From the NCBI RefSeq assembly GCF_016902575.1, contig NZ_JACSNZ010000014.1, forward strand, positions 1-42,510: DNA of 42,510 nt. The letters run 5' to 3'. Source of the DNA: Pseudoflavonifractor capillosus (GTDB lineage Bacteria > Bacillota > Clostridia > Oscillospirales > Oscillospiraceae). This document shows positions 7,293 through 15,151 of this stretch, piece after piece; position 1 is the first letter of the stretch, and the number at the start of each line of letters is the position of its first letter. Position numbers and translations under genes: made by a program. Under the pieces are notes generated by a model. It worked only from the letters and a program-made list of their open reading frames with translations, had not been told where the DNA came from and searched no databases.

Positions 7293-8537
7293 ATGAAACA
7301 ATTCCGAACCATTCTCAGCTTCGAGCTGAAAAACTATTTCAAAAATAAAGTTTTCGTGGGCTCCACCCTGTTCATCGTGGCCGTGTTGGCAGTGGTGATG
7401 TTCTTGCCCAATCTGATGAACTTCTTTGGTTCCTTGGGGGGAGACGAAGGTGAGAGCACAGAGCAGTCCATAATTTTGGTCTCTGCTCCATCTCCAGAGA
7501 TGGGGGATGCCATTGTTCAGGCGTTCTCCGCCGCATTTTCAGACCAGGAAGTTTCTTTGACCCAGGAAACTGTGTCCCAAATCAAAGAAAAGGTGTCCAA
7601 CGCAGAGGCAGAGTGCGCCTTTGTCTTTGACGGGTTGACCTCGTACACCTATTATGTGCTCAACCGCTCCCTCTACGATCAGAACACCCAAATCGCCAAT
7701 CAGGTGCTGGTGGGACTGGCCCAGGTGGATGCCATGGCCCAGCAGGGTCTGACCCCTCAACAGGCTGGTGACATCCTCTCCATTCAGATTGATGCCAGAG
7801 AGGAACTTTTGGGGATAGACCAGGCACAAAATTACTGGTACACCTACATCATGATCTTGGCCCTGTACATGGTTATCATGCTCTACGGACAAATGGTGGC
7901 CTCCCACGTGGCCACGGAAAAGAGCTCCCGAGCCATGGAGCTGCTCATCACCAGTGCCACCCCGGTGAACATGATGTTCGGCAAGGTGCTGGCCTCCTGC
8001 TTGGCTGGTTTTGTCCAGCTCACCGTCATCTTCGGTTCTTCCCTGCTCTTCTACCAGCTCAATCAAGATGCCTGGGGTGGCAACACCATGATGACCTCCC
8101 TGTTTGATATGCCCCCCTCCCTGCTGGTGTTCATGCTGGTGTTCTTTGTGCTGGGCTTCCTCCTCTACGCCTTCCTCTACGGCGCCATCGGCTCCACCGC
8201 CACCAAGCTGGAAGACATCAACACCTCGGTGATGCCTCTGTCCCTGCTCTTTGTAGTGGCCTTCTGTGTGGTCATGTTCAGTATGGGCAGCAGCTCGGTG
8301 GACAATGTGGCCATGATGGTCTGCTCTTTCCTTCCCTTCACCTCCCCCATTGCCATGTTTGCCCGCATTGCCATGTCCACGGTTCCGGCGTATCAAATTG
8401 CCCTGTCCATAGGACTGTTGACTGTGTCCGTGGCGGCCATCGGTGTGCTCTCCGCCAAAATCTACCGGGTGGGTGTACTCCTCTACGGCACCCCGCCCAA
8501 GCTGGGCGCCATCTTCAAGGCGGTTTGGCGGGCCTAA
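7293..8537 (+). CDS. ABC transporter permease (NatB/YhaP-like, ABC2 type)
   Basis: 414-residue membrane subunit starting MKQFRTILSFELKNYFKNKV. One N-terminal helix (about 24-44) is followed by a large extracytoplasmic domain (about 45-185, with a coiled SQIKEKVSNAEAE stretch), then five or six helices in the C-terminal half, including the AYSLA-like GQMVASHVATEKSSRAMELL motif typical of ABC2_membrane_3 / NatB permeases. The frame is open from a GTG at 7275 overlapping the ATPase stop, but the ATG at 7293 preceded by AAGGGAGAG (7278-7286) is the better start. It pairs with the ATPase just upstream and is the last gene of the XRE-headed operon. No clear terminator follows before the next promoter at 8564. 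Confidence 0.9.
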   Translation: MKQFRTILSFELKNYFKNKVFVGSTLFIVAVLAVVMFLPNLMNFFGSLGGDEGESTEQSIILVSAPSPEMGDAIVQAFSAAFSDQEVSLTQETVSQIKEKVSNAEAECAFVFDGLTSYTYYVLNRSLYDQNTQIANQVLVGLAQVDAMAQQGLTPQQAGDILSIQIDAREELLGIDQAQNYWYTYIMILALYMVIMLYGQMVASHVATEKSSRAMELLITSATPVNMMFGKVLASCLAGFVQLTVIFGSSLLFYQLNQDAWGGNTMMTSLFDMPPSLLVFMLVFFVLGFLLYAFLYGAIGSTATKLEDINTSVMPLSLLFVVAFCVVMFSMGSSSVDNVAMMVCSFLPFTSPIAMFARIAMSTVPAYQIALSIGLLTVSVAAIGVLSAKIYRVGVLLYGTPPKLGAIFKAVWRA

Positions 8538-8563
8538 CTTTTTCCAGTCTTCTTGGATGATTC

Positions 8564-8592
8564 TTGCCAAACTCTCCTGGCTCCGCTATACT
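8564..8592 (+). promoter_or_regulatory. Sigma-A promoter of the DUF362 gene
   Basis: TTGCCA (8564-8569) and TATACT (8587-8592) with a 17-base spacer lie about 50 bases before the start codon at 8642. Confidence 0.75.
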
Positions 8593-8641
8593 GTAAATAC
8601 TGTTTCAAATACACCCATTTTGGAATGAGGAGCAATGAGGT

Positions 8642-9769
8642 ATGGATAAAGCAAAAGTATATTACACAGACTTCCGCACCAAGCTGGGCGAGGGCCTGCC
8701 CACCAAGCTCAAGCGGCTCATCCGTGCCGCCGGCATCGGGGACATGGACATGGATGGCAAGTTCGTGGCCATCAAGATGCACTTCGGTGAGCTGGGCAAC
8801 CTGGGCTTTCTCCGCCCCAACTACGCCAAGGCTGTGGCGGACGTGGTAAAAGAGCTGGGTGGCAAGCCCTTCCTCACCGACTGCAACACCCTCTATGTGG
8901 GCAGCCGGAAAAACGCCCTGGAGCACCTGTACTGCGCCTGGGAAAATGGCTTCACCCCCATGACCGTGGGCTGCCCCATCCTCATTGGTGACGGCTTGAA
9001 GGGCACCGACGATGTGGAGGTTCCCGTCAACGGCGAATATGTCCAGAATGCTAAAATTGGCCGTGCCATCATGGATGCAGACGTGTTCATCTCCCTCAAC
9101 CACTTCAAAGGCCACGAAATGGCGGGCTTCGGCGGCGCCATCAAGAACATTGGCATGGGCTGCGGCTCCCGGGCCGGCAAAAAAGAGCAGCACCACAACG
9201 GTCAGCCCACCGTGCACCAGGACAAGTGCCGGGGCTGCAAGGCCTGCTTGAAGGAGTGCGCCAACCACGGTCTGGCCTTTGATGAGACCACCCGGAAGAT
9301 GCACATTGTCACGGAAAACTGCGTGGGCTGTGGCCGGTGCATCGGGGCATGTAACTTCGATGCCATCGACTTCTCCAGCTGGGCCGCCGTGAAAGACCTG
9401 AACTGCCGTATGGCGGAGTATGCCAAGGCTGTGGTGGACGGCCGTCCCAACTTCCACATCTCCCTGATCGTGGATGTCAGCCCCAACTGCGATTGCCATG
9501 CAGAAAATGACGCCCCCATCCTTCCCAACATCGGCATGTTCGCCTCCTTTGACCCCCTGGCCTTGGATCAGGCCTGCGTGGACGCCTGCCTGGCCTGCGA
9601 TCCCCTGCCCAACAGCCAGCTCAGCGACAACATGGCCAAGCCCGACTTCTGTGACCACCACGACCACTTCAAAAACAGCACCCCCGACTCGGAATACAAG
9701 ACGTGTCTGGAGCACGCAGAGAAGATCGGCATAGGCACTCGCAGCTATGAACTGGTCTCTTTGAAATAA
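8642..9769 (+). CDS. DUF362 protein with two [4Fe-4S] ferredoxin motifs
   Basis: 375 residues. The first half is a DUF362 domain (KVYYTDFR start, VAIKMHFGE, LTDCNTLY, SLNHFKGHEMAGFGGAIKNIGMG). A dicluster ferredoxin insert follows: C196-x2-C199-x2-C202-x3-C206 and C227-x2-C230-x2-C233-x3-C237. A further cysteine-bearing C-terminal stretch contains DVSPNCDCH and DQACVDACLACDP. No signal peptide is seen, so it is cytosolic. The family is common in anaerobes as a presumed electron carrier or iron-sulfur enzyme, without an assigned reaction that I know. It has its own promoter, and a probable terminator follows near 9900, so it appears monocistronic. ATG 8642 has purine-rich GAGGAG and TGAGGT sequences just upstream. 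Confidence 0.88.
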   Translation: MDKAKVYYTDFRTKLGEGLPTKLKRLIRAAGIGDMDMDGKFVAIKMHFGELGNLGFLRPNYAKAVADVVKELGGKPFLTDCNTLYVGSRKNALEHLYCAWENGFTPMTVGCPILIGDGLKGTDDVEVPVNGEYVQNAKIGRAIMDADVFISLNHFKGHEMAGFGGAIKNIGMGCGSRAGKKEQHHNGQPTVHQDKCRGCKACLKECANHGLAFDETTRKMHIVTENCVGCGRCIGACNFDAIDFSSWAAVKDLNCRMAEYAKAVVDGRPNFHISLIVDVSPNCDCHAENDAPILPNIGMFASFDPLALDQACVDACLACDPLPNSQLSDNMAKPDFCDHHDHFKNSTPDSEYKTCLEHAEKIGIGTRSYELVSLK

Positions 9770-10083
9770 TTTCTTCGCCGCATCTGCTTTGGACAGGTGG
9801 CCCAAACTGAGGTGTAATGACCTGCCCTGAGTCATTCCGCATATTGCTCCACCGGAGTGTAGAAATCATAAGTATGGTAACCGCTGTCTGCAACAAGGCA
9901 GTGGTTTTCCATTTTTTATGAGAATCTGCCCAACCATACTTCTTTTTTCTGGCATCTAAAAAAATGACACTCCAGAGGAAATAATTCTACTACCCTCCCA
10001 CATAGCTCCCAGGTATTATAGAATTGTATGAGTTTATAGTGCCGCAGTTTTGGTGCGCCAAACATTCACAAGGAGGAGAGAGA
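9770..10083. other. Intergenic region before the surface-protein gene
   Basis: About 310 bases with no credible ORF. It holds a terminator-like hairpin (9879-9906), several A/T-rich tracts and, at its end, the Shine-Dalgarno AAGGAGG (10070-10076) for the surface protein. TATTAT (10014-10019) and TATAGT (10035-10040) resemble -10 boxes, but no -35 box sits at a proper distance, so the promoter of the surface protein is unresolved. It may depend on an activator or an alternative sigma factor. Confidence 0.5.
9879..9918 (+). terminator. Probable terminator of the DUF362 gene
   Basis: AACCGCTG (9879-9886) pairs with CAGTGGTT (9899-9906), including one G-T pair, and is followed by TTCCATTTTTTATG. 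The stem is modest and the T-tract is interrupted. Confidence 0.5.
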
Positions 10084-13000
10084 ATGAAAAAACATGATCG
10101 CATTCCTTCTCGCATGTGGTCAATCGGCATCCGACACAGGGCCTTGAGCCTTTTGTGTGCCGGTGCCCTGATTTCCAGTATGCTGCCTTTATCCCTGTTG
10201 GCCAGCGCACAGAGTCAGGGGCCCATGCTGAGCAATCTGATTCTGGACAAAGTCTACGAATTGGAAGCTGTGGGTGATTACCCTCAGGGCGTCGAGCCCA
10301 ACGACATCGGTTTTGCCCCCCAGGTCACCGATTACACCGCCACAGCTTACATGTCGGTGGACTCCATCCAGGTCTATCCCTTTACCCAGTCTGACACCGC
10401 TGAGGTGACGGTGAACGGGCAGGACCTGAATGCCCAAGGCTATGTGACCATGGATGTGTCCGAAACCGGCACTCACGACTTGAATGTGACTGTCACCGAC
10501 GGCGAGGACTCCACCACATACAATGTTGAGATCACCAAGGTGGAGGCCGACTACCGTGGACGTGTCCCCGCAGTCTATGACCAGACCATCAAACAGGCTC
10601 TCTCCGTTGATACCGATTTTGACAATGAAGATGCCCTTCTGGAGGTTCTGAAAAAGGACTATGCCGTGGTGCTGCCTGAGAGCAAGGCCAACGACGGCAG
10701 CTATGTCAACACCGACGAGAGCTACTGGAGCGTGCCGGGCAGTGAGCTCCCCGACAGCACCGGTAACGACCAGGCCGTCACCCTGTTCACCGTGGATCTG
10801 GGTGCAGCGTACAGTGTCAGCCGCATTCGTGCCGCCTTTGGCCCCTCCAATCTGGCACTGGGCACCAACAAGGCTCGGATCTCGGTGAGTACCGACGGCA
10901 TCAACTGGGAAACCCCCATCACCAAGGGCAACATGAACACCGGCGTGCAATATCACCAGAACGTGACCCGCTATGAGTTTGGCGTGTCCTATCAGGCCCG
11001 GTACATCCGCTTCGAGGTCACCCACTGGCAGCGCCCGGAAAGTGAACTGCGTATGTATCAGTTTATGATCTTCACCGACTCCGGCACAGTGCCCGAGGAG
11101 CAGCCCGCCCCGGAGGGCGGCAGCGTCCCCTATCAGCACGAGGATCGCCACCAGTACCTGGCCAGTGGTCAGGCCACTGTGGTGGAGCGGGGCCTGCCCA
11201 TGTTGGGTTGGACGCCCAGCAGCGGATATGGCCGAGGCACCCCCACCGTAGAGGAGGCAGAGCAGTTCGGCTATGACGGCCCCCTGTTCTATGATCCGGA
11301 TTTTGAAAACGCCGACTATATGCTCTACAACCCCGACTCCGTCTGGGGCATTGCCAAGGCTCCCTTCGGCGGCAACAACATGAGCGGCGCTGGCGAGCCC
11401 CGGGACTTCATCCCTGACTCCATGGAAGCCTATGTCCACAACGCCATCAGCTTCTGCTTCGGTGACGAGGGTGGTTACTCCACCGCCGAAGCACAGGCCT
11501 TCGGCGAATGGTTTGAGTGGACCCGCCAGCACTATCCCGGGGTCATTCTCCACACCAACCAGTACCCCAACCAGTGGACTGAGGCAAATTTGAGAGAATA
11601 TATCCGCATTGCTCAGCCTGATCTGCTCACCTGGGACGATTACTACGGAGACAACAGCTGGGCCAACCCCTCCAGCATCAACCTGTCTAACTCCACCGTA
11701 CAGGAAGATGCAGCCCGCAAGCTGCTCAACCTCCCCACTTGGGACAGATACCGTATGCTGGCCTATGGCGGCGTGGACGGCACGGGTACAAAGCCCATTA
11801 TGTTCGGCCAGTACCTGGATGCCTTTGCCTTCAATCACTCCCAGTCCAACAAGAACTTGATCGTCAATACCTCCATCCTGTCCGGCATGAAATGGCTGAA
11901 CTTCTTCCGTGTGGAGTACCAGTTCGACCGCTCCTACCTGTGGGATGAGGACGGAACCCCCACCCGTGGTCTGCTGGAGTGGGGCGAGATCATCGACCGT
12001 GTCCACGCCATTGACGACCAACTCACCCGTCTGAACAACGACTGGATCATGTTCAAAGTCGGGGAGATGGGTGACGAAAGCGCCGCCTCCGCCACTGGCT
12101 TCCGACGTAGCAACTTCGACGCCGCTGAGAGCGAAGCCAAAAACCAGGAGTTCGGTCTGTCTGACATCTCCGTGACCAGCCTCTCCGACACTCACAACGG
12201 CCAGACCGGCGACGTGGTACTGGGCTACTTCAATACCCTGCCCGGCCTGTACGAGAGCGAAATCAAAGAGTACTTTGCCGGTGCCACCGCCCCCAAGGCA
12301 TTCATGGTCATGAACGGCCTGGTGGCTGGTACTGCCGAGCGGTACAACCAGTTCAACATTTCTGAGCGGGAGGCCGGCTCTTCGGACAACACCCGCCAGC
12401 AAATCACCATCACCGCTGACCCCAGCTTTGTTGCCGCAGGTTACGCCCTCTATGAGGTGGACAAGGACAACAACGGTGAACTGAAGGAAGTCGCCCTGGA
12501 TGATAACGGCAGCTTCACCATTACCCTGGGCGGCGGCGAGGCCAACCTGTACTTCTGGGCCACCAATACCACCGCCAAGGCCAGCTCTCAGAGCGAAGGT
12601 GCTTGCGCCTCCTTTGCCTTCGACGGACATTCTGAGACCTATTGGCAGCCCCAGCAGCAGGAGAGCCAGAGCTATACCCTGGAAAACACCTTTGAGCCCA
12701 GCCTGCTGGGTCAGATCACCGTGGTGGAAAAGGGTGACGCCATCCAGTCCATGACCGCTTCCTATCTGGGTACCGATGGCCAGTGGCATGAACTGGGCGA
12801 GCTGACGGAAGACCAGGGCGTGTGGAGCGGCATCGGCGACACCGCTGAGACCGCCTCTGCCATTCGTCTGACTGTCCAGGCCCAGGAGCTGCCCGCTATC
12901 TACGATGTGGAGCTGGCCCTTACCGCTGCGGACGATCAGCAGAGCACCACCATCACCGTCAACGACAACACCATGGGTTCCGGCCTGTTCCGCTTCTCCT

Positions 13001-15081
13001 ATGACGATAAGTGGTCCTATCGTGAGACCGAGACCAATGGCTCTGCTATGAAGCAGTATCCCCTGGAGAACGACGGCCACTTCTCCAACTGGAACGGTTC
13101 TCAGGCCACCTTTACCTTCTACGGCACCAAGGTGGAGCTGCTTCTGCGTGCCGACCAGGCCCAGAACATCCGAGCCGCCATCACCGACAACGGTATTGAC
13201 GGTGCAGAGTGGAAAACCGGCACCGCAAACAACCAGAGCCTGGTGTTTGACAATCTGACGTTAGGTGTCCACACCCTGACCATCGAGAAAGTCAACAACA
13301 ACCAAGCCGGTATTGACGGAGCCAAGGTCACCTACACCGGCCTTCTCCCCGCTGAGGTGGTGGAGAACAATAGCCAAAAGGCTGATGCCGTGCAGGTGTA
13401 TGTGGATCAGCGCAACACAGATACCAGCACAGAGCACTACTTCTCCTATCAGCCCGGTACAGTCACCAGCAAAAACATGGACACCACCAACAACGGCTTC
13501 AATGTGGATGCCGACGAGGCCAACGGCTGGGTGCAGCACGTCCAGAACGCCCAGTATCAGAACCTGGGCTTCACCCGCACCAACAAGGACGGCGCCTCCT
13601 ACACCCTCCACTTCAACGGTACCGGCGTGCAGCTGTATGCCGGCGTCACCCCCATGGGAGAGGCCAACGACTCCACTGTCTATGGTTCTCTCACCTTCAC
13701 CCTGGACGGTAAAGAGGTCACCCCCACCCAGTTGGACACCACCAGTCTGGGCACCAACGGCAAGGTATCTGCCCGGATGTGGTCCATCGACGTGCCCGAT
13801 GCCACTGCCAACGCTGACCATACCCTGACCGTCACTGTCAACGACGGTTACCTCCGCGTGGACTATGCTGTGGTGGAACGGATGTGGGAGGATGAGCTGG
13901 TGGGCAACACCTTCTCCGTGGACGTTTCCGCCGGAGAACACGGCTCTGCCCAGCTGCTCACTGGCACACAGGTTCCCGCCGGCGGCAACGCCGTGGTGTC
14001 CATCACCCCGGACGCCGGATATCAGATTCAAAGTATCGTGGTCAACAATGTGGCCCAGAACATTCCCGACGACGGACGTCTGGTGCTCACCAACATCCAG
14101 GCCAACACCTCTGTCCGGGTCTCCTTCTCCGCCGCCATGTATGACATCAACCTGGCCCCAGGCAACGGCGGCGTCGTGACCCCCTCCACCTTGCAGGCTG
14201 CCGCAGGTGCCACCATCTCGGTAACCCAGCAGGCCTTTACCGGCTATCAGTTCAAGGCGGGTTCTCTCACTGTCACCACTGCCGATGGCACCCCGGTTAG
14301 CGTGGTGACCGCCGAAGACGGTTCTTTCCAATTTACCATGCCCGACAAGGACGTGACCATTGCCGCTGTCTTCCAGCAGGTAGAGGAACCCGATCCCGAC
14401 CCCTCTCCCACTGTTGAGCCCACTGTTGAGCCCACTGTTGAGCCCACTGTTGAGCCTACCACTGAGCCTACCGCTGAGCCTACCGCTGAGCCTACCGCTG
14501 AGCCTACTGTTGAGCCTACTGTTGAGCCTACCGCCGAGCCCTCCGCTGAGCCCGGTCAAAGCGTGGTTTTGGACAACAACACCGATGCACAGATCACTGT
14601 GAGCAACGCCTCCCAGGCCTTTGACGGCGGGACTGTGATTGTGGTGGACGCCATCACCCAGGGCGAAATCTACACCCGTGTGGAAGATGCTCTCAAAGGC
14701 ATCGCTGAGATGGACAAAGCCGCAATCTTCGAGATCACAGCCACCCTTCAGGGACAGGCTGTCCAGCCCAAGGTCCCTGTGGAAATGGTGTTCCAGATCC
14801 CTGACCATCTCTCTGCGAATCACTTGAAGCTGTACTACATTTCCACCGACGGTCAACGGCAGGAGGTTCCCATCACGGTGAACAAGCAGGCCAACACCGT
14901 CACAGCCACCCTAAGCCACTTCAGCACTTACGTGTTGGTGAATACCACTGCCCAGCAGGAGGACTCGGCCGTCCCCGGCACCGGTGATAGCCAGATGATT
15001 TACCTCTATGCCGCTGCCCTGTTGGTCTCCGCAGGTTTGATGGCATGCGCCGGAGTGGTGAGAAAGCGTCGTAACAAGTAA
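10084..15081 (+). CDS. Giant sortase-anchored modular surface protein with putative glycoside-hydrolase core
   Basis: 1665 residues. Order seen: signal peptide (1-~43, ending LLASAQ); cadherin-like beta-sandwich (~80-155); F5/8-type C/CBM32-like domain (~185-330); a (beta/alpha)-barrel-like region (~355-665) with candidate acids D461-E462 in FGDEGGYS and D518-D519 in LTWDDYYGD; a second discoidin-like domain (~833-955); two beta-sandwich modules (~958-1086, ~1100-1270); two Flg_new/InlB-like repeats (~1276-1436); twelve TVEP-type repeats (1443-1490); a further beta domain; then the sortase motif VPGTGD (1630-1635), a hydrophobic helix and an RKRRNK tail. The frame is open from 10024, but ATG 10084 has AAGGAGG at 10070. 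It is probably a cell-wall enzyme or adhesin acting on host or dietary glycans; the catalytic family is not recognised and the domain calls are by eye. Confidence 0.85.
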   Translation: MKKHDRIPSRMWSIGIRHRALSLLCAGALISSMLPLSLLASAQSQGPMLSNLILDKVYELEAVGDYPQGVEPNDIGFAPQVTDYTATAYMSVDSIQVYPFTQSDTAEVTVNGQDLNAQGYVTMDVSETGTHDLNVTVTDGEDSTTYNVEITKVEADYRGRVPAVYDQTIKQALSVDTDFDNEDALLEVLKKDYAVVLPESKANDGSYVNTDESYWSVPGSELPDSTGNDQAVTLFTVDLGAAYSVSRIRAAFGPSNLALGTNKARISVSTDGINWETPITKGNMNTGVQYHQNVTRYEFGVSYQARYIRFEVTHWQRPESELRMYQFMIFTDSGTVPEEQPAPEGGSVPYQHEDRHQYLASGQATVVERGLPMLGWTPSSGYGRGTPTVEEAEQFGYDGPLFYDPDFENADYMLYNPDSVWGIAKAPFGGNNMSGAGEPRDFIPDSMEAYVHNAISFCFGDEGGYSTAEAQAFGEWFEWTRQHYPGVILHTNQYPNQWTEANLREYIRIAQPDLLTWDDYYGDNSWANPSSINLSNSTVQEDAARKLLNLPTWDRYRMLAYGGVDGTGTKPIMFGQYLDAFAFNHSQSNKNLIVNTSILSGMKWLNFFRVEYQFDRSYLWDEDGTPTRGLLEWGEIIDRVHAIDDQLTRLNNDWIMFKVGEMGDESAASATGFRRSNFDAAESEAKNQEFGLSDISVTSLSDTHNGQTGDVVLGYFNTLPGLYESEIKEYFAGATAPKAFMVMNGLVAGTAERYNQFNISEREAGSSDNTRQQITITADPSFVAAGYALYEVDKDNNGELKEVALDDNGSFTITLGGGEANLYFWATNTTAKASSQSEGACASFAFDGHSETYWQPQQQESQSYTLENTFEPSLLGQITVVEKGDAIQSMTASYLGTDGQWHELGELTEDQGVWSGIGDTAETASAIRLTVQAQELPAIYDVELALTAADDQQSTTITVNDNTMGSGLFRFSYDDKWSYRETETNGSAMKQYPLENDGHFSNWNGSQATFTFYGTKVELLLRADQAQNIRAAITDNGIDGAEWKTGTANNQSLVFDNLTLGVHTLTIEKVNNNQAGIDGAKVTYTGLLPAEVVENNSQKADAVQVYVDQRNTDTSTEHYFSYQPGTVTSKNMDTTNNGFNVDADEANGWVQHVQNAQYQNLGFTRTNKDGASYTLHFNGTGVQLYAGVTPMGEANDSTVYGSLTFTLDGKEVTPTQLDTTSLGTNGKVSARMWSIDVPDATANADHTLTVTVNDGYLRVDYAVVERMWEDELVGNTFSVDVSAGEHGSAQLLTGTQVPAGGNAVVSITPDAGYQIQSIVVNNVAQNIPDDGRLVLTNIQANTSVRVSFSAAMYDINLAPGNGGVVTPSTLQAAAGATISVTQQAFTGYQFKAGSLTVTTADGTPVSVVTAEDGSFQFTMPDKDVTIAAVFQQVEEPDPDPSPTVEPTVEPTVEPTVEPTTEPTAEPTAEPTAEPTVEPTVEPTAEPSAEPGQSVVLDNNTDAQITVSNASQAFDGGTVIVVDAITQGEIYTRVEDALKGIAEMDKAAIFEITATLQGQAVQPKVPVEMVFQIPDHLSANHLKLYYISTDGQRQEVPITVNKQANTVTATLSHFSTYVLVNTTAQQEDSAVPGTGDSQMIYLYAAALLVSAGLMACAGVVRKRRNK
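14410..14553 (+). repeat. Twelve-unit 12-bp tandem repeat encoding (T/S)(V/A/T)EP
   Basis: Twelve consecutive 12-base units (consensus ACTGTTGAGCCC or ACCGCTGAGCCT) encode TVEP x4, TTEP, TAEP x3, TVEP x2, TAEP and SAEP. The first four units are almost identical in DNA, which suggests recent slippage expansion. The encoded Pro/Glu-rich rod fits a wall-spanning spacer before the sortase anchor. Confidence 0.92.
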
Positions 15082-15108
15082 CCTTCTCCCCTTGCTCTCT
15101 TTTCTAAA

Positions 15109-15148
15109 AAAGTTCGCCACAGAAGCCAAAACTTCTGTGGCGAACTTT
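15109..15148. terminator. Strong bidirectional terminator between surface protein and histidine kinase
   Basis: A perfect 17-bp stem, AAAGTTCGCCACAGAAG (15109-15125) with CTTCTGTGGCGAACTTT (15132-15148), encloses a six-base loop. The plus-strand tail is T-rich (CTATTATTCTATTT); the minus-strand tail is TTTTTTAGAAAAG. It ends both the surface-protein gene (+) and the kinase operon (-). Confidence 0.92.
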
Positions 15149-15151
15149 CTA

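Noticed and set aside
10189-13080. 963-codon open frame on the minus strand
   Set aside because: It is antisense to the surface-protein gene, which has a clear signal peptide, domains and sortase motif; the antisense product is low-complexity Gly/Val/His.
13261-14856. 531-codon minus-strand frame with GRLSGRLNSG repeats
   Set aside because: The repeats are the reverse complement of the TVEP linker repeat; no start signals or family features.
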